64,000 bases of DNA from Taudactylus pleione. Taxonomy: Eukaryota; Chordata; Amphibia; Anura; Myobatrachidae. The notes below the pieces were generated by a model. That model was not told where the DNA came from, did not search any database, and saw only the letters and a program-made list of their open reading frames with translations. Shown piece after piece: positions 45,896 to 56,650 of this stretch. How positions within the stretch are numbered: position 1 is the first letter of the stretch; every line of letters begins with the position of its first letter. The translations under genes were made by a program, and so were the position numbers. The stretch spans positions 5,141,501 through 5,205,500 of the forward strand of contig JAUIMM010000519.1 of assembly GCA_031769625.1 (NCBI GenBank), written 5' to 3'.

Positions 45896-46179
45896 GTTGA
45901 TGTGCTCCAACTCCCCATGTTTTAAGTTTTGGATGCGGATTCATCTTTGTGTTTTGGTTTTGCAAAACCACCCTCCGTGTTTTGGGTTTGGATCTGTAAT
46001 TTTTTTTAAAAAATAAAAAAGACAGCAAAAATTATGTCATTTTGACCTGTTAGCATGCAATCCAAAACCCGAGTTCAGTTTTTAAATCTGAGTTCTGAAC
46101 CTCAGGAATATCCGAACCGGGACTCGGCTAAATTCGGTTGTTGTCAGTTCTCTGAGAACCGGGACCCCACACATCTCTA
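45896..46179 (-). mobile_element. Antisense short hAT MITE like 26370-26713
   Basis: On the minus strand it starts AGAGATGTGTGGGGTCCCGG and contains CCAAAACACGGAGGGTGG and GGTTTTGCAAAACC, as at the 3' ends of the long hAT copies. The target duplication was not found. Confidence 0.65.
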
Positions 46180-46200
46180 TTTATAACCAATAACCTCAGG

Positions 46201-46625
46201 CAGGGCCGTACTGGGACTAAAAATAGGCCCTGGCATTTACAGCACACAGGCCCACCTCCCGTCATCACTGGTTCCTGGCATAGACTCCTCCCTTTACCAT
46301 ACCTGACTCCTCCCACTTCTTAGTCTATGCATTTACAAATATAATTCATCTTTGTGCCTGCCCTGGCACCTGCTCCTCATCGCGGCTCAGCCGCGGTGGT
46401 GACGGCATAATGTCACATACGCAGTGTCGCAAAAGGAGCTGTCGGGATGCAGGCCGCACCCAAAGTGAGTGACAGGCGGGACGGGCCACTAGTGAAGGAA
46501 GAGGAGGAACAGCCATAGAGCCGGAAACCGTGGAGGGGGAGGCTGGCCCCTCAGCGGCACTGGCCCATCTTGCCATTAGCCCTAATGGCATTTGCCAGAA
46601 CTGCCAGATGGTCAATCTGGGCCTG
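46201..46625. mobile_element. hAT-type non-autonomous element (425 bp)
   Basis: Ends CAGGGCCG and CTGGGCCTG, with a perfect 8-bp duplication ACCTCAGG (46193-46200, 46626-46633). Non-coding. Confidence 0.85.
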
Positions 46626-46737
46626 ACCTCAGGTATCATGTACAGTGCTTTACAATTTGGGACACACACAGTAGTAAATCAAGACTGGGTATTAACACAC
46701 AGATATATAGGGAAGAGAACCATGCTCACATTTATAT

Positions 46738-46946
46738 TAGGGGTGAGTGGGTTCGGATTTCTGAAATCCGAACCCCCCCGAGCCCGCCTGATGCGAGGCC
46801 GATCCGAGTCAGGCTCGACTTTTTCCGCCTGACGGATCTGAAATCGAGGCAAAACGTCATCATCCCGCCTTCCGGGTCTCGCGGGTTTTGGATTCAATAT
46901 AAGGTACCCGCGTCGGCGCCATTTTCTCACTCAACTGTGGACAGTC
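46738..46946 (+). mobile_element. hAT copy 4, 5' fragment only
   Basis: TAGGGGTGAGTGGGTTCGG begins a stretch that follows copies 1-3 through the promoter (AATATAAGG near 46898) and GGCGCCATTTTCTCAC. It then stops at ACTGTGGACAGT, where the sequence folds back on itself. No transposase or 3' end follows. Confidence 0.8.
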
Positions 46947-46964
46947 GAGTGAGAAAATGGCGCC
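46915..46964. repeat. 18-bp perfect inverted repeat at the hAT truncation point
   Basis: GGCGCCATTTTCTCACTC (46915-46932) and its exact complement (46947-46964), separated by 14 bases. The left arm is native hAT sequence; the right arm appears only here. Confidence 0.9.
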
Positions 46965-47308
46965 CCCCCAGTCTGTTACTCTTTAGAGAGGAGGAGGCCC
47001 GCGTGCATCCCCCATCACAGACCCCCTCCTCTCACTCCGGTGTCTGGCAGCCGACTGATTGACACAGATTGCCGGGGAAATGGCGCAGCTGCCATTTTGT
47101 CGGCGATCTTCTCACAGCACATGCGCAAAACGTGGGAAAAATGGCCGCGGGGGGCCATTTTCCGGCGTTTGAACAGCGCTTGGAGACCCAACACGGGGCT
47201 TTGAGGAGGTAAGTATGACAAAGTATGGGTGTAGGGTGTGTGGGCCCCCCTGGACCCGGGGACCTGTGTGCACCGCGCACCCTGCACCCATTATAGATAC
47301 GCCCCTGC
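46965..47308. mobile_element. Fragment ending in a CAGGGGCGTATCTA-type terminus
   Basis: Ends CCCATTATAGATACGCCCCTG, an inverted CAGGGGCGTATC hAT-like terminus. The matching left end is missing, consistent with a deletion or fusion at the truncated hAT copy 4. Confidence 0.45.
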
Positions 47309-47644
47309 TGATCATCCTGCACCTTCCCGGTGTGCTGAATGATCGTTATCGTTCATCCAGCATACCACCAACCCACCAACGAAGGGCCAGCGAGGTCCCT
47401 ATGTAACCTGGTCGATATCGACCAGGTTGGCCTGCATGCACGGGCGATGGTCTATATTGTTATCGACCATACTTGCCCGCACAACACTAGTCGTTGGGCA
47501 CCAAAAAATTAACGATCTGAACGATAACGATATGTTTGATATCATTATCGTTCACATCGTGCATTTTTATCGTACCATGTGTACGCACCATTAAACCTGA
47601 ACTGTTGGGGAGCCTTGAGGACCACTTTTGGGAAGCTCTGCTTT
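47309..47644. repeat. Palindrome-rich MITE fragment
   Basis: Contains AACCTGGTCGATATCGACCAGGTT (perfect palindrome, 47406-47429), GATAACGATATGTTTGATAT and ATGTGTACGCACC. Likely the remainder of a foldback element; no ends resolved. Confidence 0.4.
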
Positions 47645-48380
47645 AGGGCCCTATTCATCAGCTAAAAAATCGATGGAGGTAATTAGGTTTAGAACTCGCA
47701 TGGAGTTCTACCTAATTTCCGAAGGAATTCATCATTCATCATCCTCTCCATAACTATCTATTTCGAAAAGCTGTCATTTTTGTGATGACAGCTTTTTGGG
47801 AAATAGATACTTTTCCCTCTCTACTCTAACTTACCACAGCTGGAATCCGTGCTGCACATGCGCTGGTACATCTGTGAAACCAGTGAATGCGCAGCACTGC
47901 CTACACCTGCGGTAATTTTGTGTCCCCCTCACCCCTCCTCCGCATACCTCCTCCATGTTCCCGACTTACCTGTCCACTGCAGCTGCCTCCAGCTCCGGTG
48001 TCTGCTTTATTGTGTTCTGCTGGGAGAACACGTGTCAGAGCAGCCACCGGAGCCAGAAGAGGGACCAGAGCGACGGAGGAAGATGCCGGAGGACCTGCAC
48101 ACGCTGACACAGGTAAGTGTCACCTGCTATTCGCCACCTCACAGTGGCGGATAGTAACTCCGTCAAATTCCGAAAATACATAATTTTCGGAATTTGATGA
48201 ATACCATAATTTCCATATCCCCATACTAATGTACTAATGTATGGGGAGTGTGGAAATTAACACAGGGGGACTTAACCAATAGATATCAGTGATATCTCCT
48301 GTGTTAAGTCTCTTCATGAACACTAAAATAAAGGAAAATGTCCTTAAAAACATTATTTTAGTGTTGATGAATAGGCCCCT
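47645..48380 (-). mobile_element. MITE-B family copy, inverted (736 bp)
   Basis: Ends AGGGCCCTATTCATCAGC and GTTGATGAATAGGCCCCT. The order of internal modules is reversed relative to 23221-24061. No clear target duplication. Confidence 0.82.
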
Positions 48381-48940
48381 CAGTCTGTTAAACTGGTGAC
48401 TGGGAAATATGCCTGTATATGTTTTTTTTATTATTATTAATTACTTGACAGCAAAATTTAACTGATATTAGGCACAGAATAAACTAAACATCCTCTTTGT
48501 TTATCAACTTACTAGAATCAAATAAATGTGACAATATGAGATTGTTATCTCTGCATATTTGGTCACACTCCCTAAAATATAATTATCAACTTCCAGAGTC
48601 CTGCTAGGAAAAGCTGTCTCTGCTGAGAAGATCATATGGGATTCTGTGTAGGCAGGGAAATATATATTCTGTGACCTATTTACGTTTATGTAAGGTGTTT
48701 CTTAGAATTATATCTGAAAAAAAGACTTGTAATATGAATGGTAAAATCAGTCAATTGTTTTTTTACTGAGCTTCTTCCCAAGAGGGTTAAACATTTTCAC
48801 AGCTTTCTTTATGCTGCTGTGTCCAATATATCATATAATCAGATAGAACAGACTACTCTCTACCTGGGAAAAGTCGGTAACTAGGTACTGCAAGTTAAGT
48901 AGCAATAAATAATTGTTTAGCATAGGGTCAAGAACAGATA
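48381..48940. other. No feature identified
   Basis: AT-rich unique-looking sequence. Confidence 0.5.
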
Positions 48941-49679
48941 AAGGGCCTTATTCGGAGTCAGTCGCATCCGGAAATTCCAAAATGCGATCGCAAATCTATT
49001 TGCATCTTTAAAACCAATTCAGCATCTGTCGCATATATTGCAAAAATACATGCAAATATTGAGCTGCGACTCCTTCCCCTAGGTTGTGACTCCCTCCCCT
49101 TCTCATACCGTATATGGCTGTGATGAGACTGGATTGCCAATGGAGGTGTGGTTTTTGTATGCATTTTCAAAATCTGTAAAATAACAGTACACAATGTAAT
49201 TGCATTACAGCAATAATGCTGACTCTGGTAGGGGGCAGCCTGGTGGGAGGTGTAGAGGTGCGGGGTGCAGCCAAATGGGTGGTTAGGGGAGTGGTGCTGA
49301 CATTGTAAAGAGGGGAGCAGGGCCACAATGGCACATTACTCGGACTGCCCACTGCCCACTTTACTCACGAAGAGGAAGGCAACGGATGGCTGCAAGGTCT
49401 CTGGGAGACTTGCCTACTTTTCTGATTGTCCAGTAGAGCCATCTGAGGTTCGGGATTCTCCTGGACATTCTGGGAGAGTAGGCAAGTGTGCATTACAGTT
49501 ACCAGCTACACAGAGGAGATAATGAGTATCTAAGAGAAATGGATCCTATAACATGTGATAGTAGCATAACCATTAGGACATAATGAGTATCTAAGAGGAA
49601 TGGATCCTACAACATGTGATAGCAGCATAACCATTAGGACATTTCTAATATATGTGCAGACAGGGACCTCCCAAACTGT
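48941..49679. other. Decayed MITE end and a small foldback
   Basis: GGGCCTTATTCGGAGTCAG at 48943 resembles a MITE-A-type terminus with no partner. 49405-49492 is a foldback of family E, CTTGCCTACTTTTCTG...GGGAGAGTAGGCAAG. At 49520-49640 a 58-bp unit (TAATGAGTATCTAAGAG.AATGG...) is present twice in tandem. Confidence 0.5.
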
Positions 49680-50147
49680 GGGCCTGATTCAAAGATAGAC
49701 ACAATGCAGATGTTTACGCAGTTTGAGCGATTATCGGTAGTCTGCGCATGCATCTAAATTGCACTGCGCATGCGTCGACTTTAATTTTCGTTTAAAAATC
49801 TCGCAGAAAGGATTTGTTTGCAAAGTGATTGACAGACAGAGTCCATTTGTGCAATGGGGAGATGGTGACACATACACAGGCGTGTGGCGACCATTTTCAG
49901 GGCACTTCTCTGCCTGCAACTGTGATCCCGTACGCAGTAAAAATGGCTTCATCATCTCACGCAAATGCCTAGTTGCCGATAATCGACTGATCTACGACTG
50001 AGCTGAATCTTTGTACGCAGTCGTTTGGATTTGCGAAGCTGCTGGTGAACGTCCCAATACAATTCTCGGTGACTGCGACATCTGCATATTTTCGCACAAG
50101 CGCTGCTTACAAATTCGCAGCTGTGGCGGAATCTCTGAATCTGGCCC
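49680..50147. mobile_element. MITE with MITE-A-type termini (468 bp)
   Basis: Ends GGGCCTGATTCAAAGAT and ATCTCTGAATCTGGCCC, with a 3-bp duplication TGT (49677-49679, 50148-50150). The interior differs from the multi-palindrome copies and is non-coding. Confidence 0.82.
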
Positions 50148-50150
50148 TGT

Positions 50151-50888
50151 CTAAGAAGCAATATTTATTGGTGTAAAACGTGTATTGCAGCGTGTATTGC
50201 AGTGTAAAATCACTAATACACTGCTGCATCGGTTTTAGAGGTTCTGCATAAATGAGGAAATTTTAACAGTTTGCGACCAATTGCATGCAGTCATCACTAT
50301 CATCTTTACAATTACACCAGGACCAGAGCACACGCAACTTAGACCCCTTCAGAGGGCTGCATTTTGTTGCCACCCATTTCAGCCACACTCTGCAACTGCA
50401 TGCCCACAGTGATTGCACATACGCCTACCTCCAGCAACTCCACGCCCATCCAATCACAATTCCAGCCCCCTAATTGTACACAAGTCATATTTGAGACTGA
50501 AAAATTGTAAATAGTGTTATAGACTAACTCTGAATAAAGCCCAAAGTAGTGGCCTACACATCGAACAAAAAAGACTATCATAAATAACTTATATGTATAG
50601 ACAATAAGCTGACAATAAGACCTGGTCAGTTCAGACAGGACACTGTTATTATCAATTACACCAACATTCTAGGACATCTGGATCTTACCTGTCTATGTTT
50701 ACTCTATGGCTGCCATGATGGCCTCTTTGACCAAACTATCTCCAGATGATATTTCGTACATTTTCATAGGAGACTTACCCCAGATGGATCTTTTTGTTGT
50801 GAAAGAATAAACATATGTTAGATGTTAATAGAGATTTGTGCCCAAGCCATTTTAATGCACATTTTCATCTATCTCTTCGGCAAAAGAG
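50151..50888. other. No feature identified
   Basis: Unique-looking sequence. CAAAAGAG at 50881-50888 is the target duplication of hAT copy 3. Confidence 0.5.
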
Positions 50889-51048
50889 TAGGGGTGAGCG
50901 GGTTCGGATTTCTGAAATCCGAACCCCCCCGAGCACCCCCGATCCGAGGCCGATCCGAGTCAGGCTCGACCTTTCCTGCCTGACTCGGATCTGAAATCGA
51001 GGCAAAACATCATCATCCCGCCTTCCGGGTCTCGTGGGTTTTGGATCC

Positions 51049-51085
51049 TATATAAGGTACCCGCGTCGGCGCCATTTTCTCACTC
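51049..51085 (+). promoter_or_regulatory. hAT copy 3 promoter
   Basis: TATATAAGG at 51049-51057, then CGTCGGCGCCATTTTCTCAC; matches copy 1 nearly base for base. Confidence 0.65.
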
Positions 51086-51404
51086 GGCTGTGGACAGTGA
51101 AGAGGGAGGGTGGGAGTTAGGGCTGGCTGGGCTGTGTAGTGTAGTGTAGTGTTGTAGTGTAGTGTAGTGCAGTGTAGTGTTGTGCTGTGCTGTGCTGTGC
51201 TGTGCTGCTGTTGTCCATAGGGGCTGTGTCCACTACTTCAAAGCCCATAGGGGCTGGATGGACTGTGTTGTGCAGTCAGTTGTCCATAGGGGCTGTGTCC
51301 ACTCCAAAGTCCTGTGCAGTGTCCCAGTCCTAAAGGGGTGCTGTAGTGTTGTCCAGGGGGTGCTCTGTCCGTCAGGGGTGCTCCCCACAAGTGCTAAAAA
51401 AAAT

Positions 51405-52545
51405 AATATTTTTTCTGTGTTTGTGAATTGTGTGCACTGTGGCTGCACGTGCATCAACAAAGGAGCAGCGCCAAGCGTGCGCCTGTGTCCCATAAGTAAA
51501 AGGCCGGCTGGCTTGTCCGTTAAAGGGTGCTGTAACCCCCAAAGGGCACTCCAAACAAAATAAAAATATATATTTTTTTGTGTTTGTGAATTGTGTGCGC
51601 AGTAGCCGAACGTGCATCAACAAAGTAGTGCCAAGCGTGCGCCTGTGTCTCATAAATAAAGGGCCGGCTGGATTGACCGCTAAAGGGTGCTGTAACCCCC
51701 AAAGGGCACTCCAAACAAAATAAAAACATTTTTTCTGTGTTTGTGAATTGTGTGCACTGTGGCTGCACATGCATCAACGAAGGAGCAGCGCCAAGCGTGC
51801 GCCTGTGTCCCATAAGTAAAAGGCCGGCTGGCTTGTCCATTAAAGGGTGCTGTAACACCCAAAGGGCACTCCAAACAAAATAAAAAAATATTTTTTTTTG
51901 TGTTTGTGAATTGTGTGCGCAGTTGCCGCACGTGCATCAACAAAGTAGTGCCAAGCGTGCGCCTGTGTCCCATAAGTAAAAGGCCGGCTGGCTTGTCCGT
52001 TAAAGGGTGCTGTAACCCCCAAAGGGCACTCCAAACAAAATAAAAAAATATATTTTTTTGTGGTTGTGAATTGTGTGCGCAGTAGCCGCACGTGCGTCAA
52101 CAAAGTAGTGCCAAGCGTGCGCCTGTGTCCCATAAGTAAAAGGCCGGCTGGCTTGTCCGTTAAAGGGTGCTGTAACCCCCAAAGGGCACTCCAAACAAAA
52201 TAAAAAAATATATTTTTTTGTGTTTGTGAATTGTGTGCGCAGTAGCCGAACGTGCATCAACAAAGTAGTGCCAAGCGTGCGCCTGTGTCCCATAAATAAA
52301 GGGCCGGCTGGATTGACCGCTAAAGGGTGCTGTAACCCCCAAAGGGCACTGCAAACAAAATAAAAATTTTTTTTCTGTGTTTGTGAATTGTGTGCACTGT
52401 GGCTGCACGTGCATCAACAAAGGAGCAGCGCCAAGCGTGCACCTGTGTCCCATAAGTAAAGGGCCGGCTGGCTCATTTCTTAAAGGGTGGTGTAACCCAC
52501 AAAGTGCACTAGTCTCCAACAAAAATAAAAAATTATTTTCTGTGT
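51405..52545 (+). repeat. Leader tandem array of hAT copy 3, seven units of about 160 bp
   Basis: Units alternate between two types, one with GTGCACTGTGGCTGCAC and one with GTGCGCAGTAGCCG, spaced about 160 bp. Same family as the 155-bp array in copy 1, but in a different copy number and unit length. Confidence 0.92.
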
Positions 52546-52587
52546 TTGTGTGCACCTTAGCCGCACGTATATATCAATATAACATAG

Positions 52588-53545
52588 ATGGAGGACCAAA
52601 TTTTCTCAGATAAAAATAAAATAGGGAAAGATCAAGAACCACTTCCTCCTAGTGCTGAAGCTGCTGCCACTAATCATGACATAGACGATAACATGCCATC
52701 AACGTCGTCTGCCAAGGCCGATGCCCAATGTCAAAGTAGAGGGCACATACAATCCCAAATGACAAAGTTCAGGAAAATTACCTTGAAAAAAACATTTAAA
52801 TCATCTGAAGAGAAACGTAAACTTGCCAATATGCCATTTACGACACGGAGTGGCAAAGAACGGCTAAGGTCTTTCCCGAGTTAAGCTGGCAAAAGCACAG
52901 CGAAGAACTGTGCATTCTAAGAAGATATGACAAATCCCCAAGGAGAGTCCAAATGTGGTGGCGGTTGCGATGCCTGACCTTCCCAGCACTGGACGGGAAG
53001 AGGTGGCTCTTTCCACCATTTGCACGCCCCCTGCAAGTGCTGAAAGGAGCACCCACAGTCCACTTGCTGATATGCAAATTGAAGATGTCACAGTTGAAGT
53101 ACAACAGGATGAGGATACTAGTGTAGCTGGCACTGAGGAGGAAGTTGGCGAGGAGGATTCTGATAGTGATGTGGTTTGTTTAAATCAGGCTCCGGGGGAG
53201 ACAGTTGTTGTCCGTGGGATGAAAAACCCCATCACGGTCATGCCTGGGCAGAAGACCAAACATTCCACCTCTTTGGTCTGGCAATATTTCTATCCAAATC
53301 CAGACAACAACTGTCTTGCCATATGTACCATATGTAAAGGTGGAATAAGTAGGGGTAGGGACGTTAACCACCTAGGAACATCTTCCCTTATACGGCACCT
53401 GCAGCGCGTTCATAAAAAGTTACTGTCAAGTTCAGAAAATTTGGCTAAGACCGTAAGCAGTCCAGGGACACCTAAATCCCTTTTTCCTGTTTTATCCAAG
53501 GAATCGGTGGATGAGGAGGATGAGGACGACATCTTGCCTCCGTAG
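52588..53545 (+). pseudogene. hAT transposase remnant with BED zinc finger, copy 3
   Basis: The ATG at 52588 starts MEDQIFSDKNKIGKDQEP. A first frame runs to a stop at 52882; sequence homology then continues in a second frame (52955-53545), so there is a frameshift. The second frame carries an acidic linker and a BED zinc finger (about 53268-53415) with VWQYFY, the CTIC Cys pair and the HLQRVH His pair, which in BED/hAT transposases binds the element ends. After LSKES the protein jumps to VDEEDEDDILPP, so the catalytic core and dimerisation region are deleted. It is complementary to copies 1 and 2, which lack the finger. Confidence 0.88.
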
Positions 53546-54181
53546 AGCCAGTTTGTGCAGGGACAAATTAATTGCCAGCTTGTTTTGTGGGGGCCCAAAC
53601 GAACCAATCATTTCAGCCACAGTCATGTGGCAGACCCTGGCGCTGAAATGATTGGTTTGTTAAAGTGTGCATGTCCTATTTATACAACATAAGGGTGGGT
53701 GGGAGGGCCCAAGGACAATTCCATCTTGCGCCTCTTTTTTTTCTTTGCAGTATGTACTGTTTGGGGCCTAGTTTTTCAAACTGCCATCCTGTCTGCCACT
53801 GCAGTGTCAATCCTATATGGGCCACGTGTTTTTGCCGCCCACTCGTGTCGCTTAGCATAGTCATCCAGCTACCTCGGTGCAATCTTTTGACCATAAAAAC
53901 AATATTGTGAGGTGTGAGGTGTTCAGAATAGACTGAAAATGAGTGGAAATGAAGGTTATTGAGGTTAATAATTGCATAGGAGCAGAAAAACCTACAAATT
54001 CTGTGATTTAAGCTGTTTTTATGCTTTTTTTCAAAAAAATACAGATCCAAAACACAAAACCCAGAACCCAAAACACGGAAGGGTGGTTTTGGCAAAACCA
54101 ATCCAGATCCAAAACATGAAGAAAGATCCAGATCCAAAACCAAAACACAAAAAGTGGCCGGTGCACACCCCTACAAAAAAG

Positions 54182-54489
54182 TATTGGATTAGGTTTCGGA
54201 GGATCAAAATGACTGCAGATGTAACACCATGACCTTGATGCTACTGGTGAACTTTATCTCATCCTTGGTGTTGCCACCCTCTCATTACATGTGGTACAAA
54301 ATGAAGGCTACAACCAAAGGCACTAAGCTTCTTTTATTGGCGTTTTTACTCCATAAAGACCAGTCATTCTCCCTACATTAAAAATACAGATTGGACCAGA
54401 TGAGTAGAATTTGTATTTTTATTGGACCATCCACTCAGTGAAGCACAGTGCAGAATGCTAATTTCTCTAGTGATAGAGACCAGTATAGA
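54182..54489. other. No feature identified
   Basis: Unique-looking sequence between hAT copy 3 and MITE-B; no coding support. Confidence 0.45.
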
Positions 54490-54606
54490 GGGGCCTATTC
54501 ATCAACACTAAAATAAAGTTTTTAAGGACATTTTCCTTAATTACCGTTATATTAGTTTTCATGAAGACATTTAACACAGGAAATATCACTGATATCTCCT
54601 GTTTAA

Positions 54607-55472
54607 GGGGGTCATTCAGACCCGTTCGCGAGCAAAAGACGCTCGCAAACGCGTCGATGTTGCCCCACTGCGCATGCGCAAGACGGAGGGAGCTCCGTCG
54701 TGCGCATGCGCGAGACCCGGATAGCGATGGGCTTTCCGTCGCTCCGGGTCTCGCACCAAAGGGGGCGTGCTGTCGATGTTGATTGACAGCACGCCCCCTT
54801 TGGTGGGCGTGCCGGAGGCGTGACTGCCAGACGGAGGCGTTCCCATGGGAACGCCTACCGTCTGAGTCCGGCCCCACTGACATCAGTAATGATGTCAGTG
54901 GGAGTGATTTTGGCTCTGATAGAGCCAAAATCACTCCAGGGCTTGCGGCAGCGAGACCCTACCACAGGGTCTCGTCGCAAGCCCGATGGTCGCGATGGTC
55001 ACCCACAGCTTAGCGAGCGGCCAGGAGGCCGGCTAAAAAAAAAAAGCAGCTGCCCTCATTCAGAGCGAGCGCTCGCTTTTTGCGAGCGGCTGTGAATGAG
55101 GGCCAGAATCCAGTACAGTTACAAGAAGGACCTTTCAGGATGAACAGATGTCACGTTCGTGCTAGTGATATCTCTTACTGAATAGGTGTTCACCAGTGAC
55201 CCCTCCAATTGGGATTTGGGTTTTAGCTACACCCAGCAGGCAGGTCGCGGCCCTTTGGTCAAGTATCCAGTAAAAGTGGGAATAGAGGAACACAATCACA
55301 GGTGAGACACAGTGGATTAGACCATCGCGACCATCTTTTTGGCCGCTCGCATAAGCTGTGGGTGGTCACCCACAGCTATGCGAGCGGCCAGGAGGCCTCT
55401 CCAAATTTAGCTGGGACGGCCCTGATTCAGAGCGAGCGGTCTGGTCAGAGCGTTCAGCTCTGAATCAGGCCC
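54607..55472. mobile_element. Composite MITE-A carrying a templated insert
   Basis: Outer ends GGGGGTCATTCAGACCC and GCTCTGAATCAGGCCC, with a perfect duplication TAA (54604-54606, 55473-55475). 54607-55000 and 55321-55472 follow the 14979-15528 type. 55001-55320 is foreign to that type and breaks it at the centre of its GATGGTCGCGATGGTC palindrome. Confidence 0.9.
55001..55320 (-). repeat. 320-bp inverted copy of 58433-58753 inside the composite MITE
   Basis: Matches the reverse complement of 58433-58753 with about four substitutions in the 216-bp unique part that I compared. It includes the terminal segment of the MITE at 58649, its TCT target duplication (as AGA at 55105-55107) and 213 bp of non-MITE flank. 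Both junctions show microhomology, TGGTC on the left and AG on the right. Confidence 0.9.
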
Positions 55473-56212
55473 TAAGTCCCCCTGTGTTAATTTCCACACT
55501 CCCCATTCATTAGTATGGGTATATGGAAATTAGGCTATTCATCAAGTTCCGAAAATTATGTATATTTGGAATTTGATGGAGTTACTCTCTACCACTGTGA
55601 AGTGGCGTATAGTAGGTGACCCTTACCTGTGTCAGCATGGGCAGGTTCTCCTCTGCTCTTTCCGTCACTCCCTGGTCTCTCCTCTGGCTCCAGGGCTGTT
55701 CTGACACGTGTTCTCCAGGCAGAACATAGTAAAGTTTAGAAAAAAAAAATATTTTTTTTTTCTAAACTTTACTGTGTACTGCCTGGAGAACACAGTGTCA
55801 GAACAGCAGCTGGAGGTGGCTGCAGCGGGCAGGTAAGTCGGGGATGGGGGGGAGGTGAGGGGAGGGGGGGTTGGGTGGGAGTATACAGAATTACCGCAGC
55901 TGTAGGCAGTGCTGCGCATGCGCTGCTTTTATGGATATAACAGCGCTTGCGCAGCACTAATTCCAGCTGCGGTAAGTTAGAGTAGATAGGGAAAAGTATC
56001 TATTACCTGAAAAGCTGTCATCTCAAAAATGACAGCTTTTCGAAAATAGATAGTTATGGAGAGGAGGAATGATGAATTCCTCCAGTAATTAGGTAGAACT
56101 CCATGCCAGTTCTACTCCTAATTACCTCCAGAGAAATTTTAGTTATGATGAATAGGCCCCATAGTCATGAATGAAAGTTTATAGCATTTAACAGTTTAAG
56201 CATCAAGCTCCT

Positions 56213-56650
56213 CAGCAGTGGCGTAAGTTCATCCCAGACGCCCGGAGGCAAGTTATAATTTGTTGCCCCCCCTGTCACAGCCGCTGACACTGTAATGTAG
56301 CAATTTGCATGCAGACAGGCTATAGATAGATGAAGGCGGCAGCTGATGGTCTGACATGGAGCTCTCCACTAGTGTATGGTGGCTTCTCAGGTGCTGGGAA
56401 GGGGTGCCATGTATCGGGTGGCCGTGACGGTATACTCTGGGTATATAATTACAGCTCTAAGTGGGGTGAATATGTTGTGGACAAATGAGGAGGTGCCCCT
56501 TCAGAGCTGGAGCCCGGCGGCAGGCACCTCCATTGTCTCCCATAGTTCTGCCCCTTGTCCTCAAGGGCAACAACTCTCTACAGCACCTTGTTGTTGCTAA
56601 TGAGCAACACTTGCCAATCAGCTCATGTTGCCAGCAGTGATTCTCCTCTG
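56213..56650 (-). mobile_element. Family-F fragment, inverted
   Basis: CAGTGGCGTAAGTTCATCCC and CGGAGGCAAG are the reverse of the 25284-25319 terminus. The other end was not resolved. Confidence 0.6.

Larger units (their letters stand above)
50889..54173 (+). mobile_element. hAT element copy 3 (3.3 kb), non-functional
   Basis: Starts TAGGGGTGAGCGGG and ends GCACACCCCTA, with 8-bp flanks CAAAAGAG (50881-50888) and CAAAAAAG (54174-54181), one mismatch. Order: promoter at 51049, seven leader repeats, ATG at 52588, BED finger region, internal deletion, acidic C-terminal tail, shared 3' end. Confidence 0.9.
54490..56160 (+). mobile_element. MITE-B copy split by a composite MITE-A
   Basis: Ends GGGGCCTATTCATCAACAC and TATGATGAATAGGCCCC, with ATAG near both flanks (54485-54488, 56161-56164). 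The insertion at 54607-55472 lies at the point where 23221-24061 reads CTGTTTAGGTCCCC uninterrupted. The core hairpin at 55690-55805 pairs TTCTGACACGTGTTCTCC with its near-complement around a 44-bp A/T palindrome. Confidence 0.85.
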
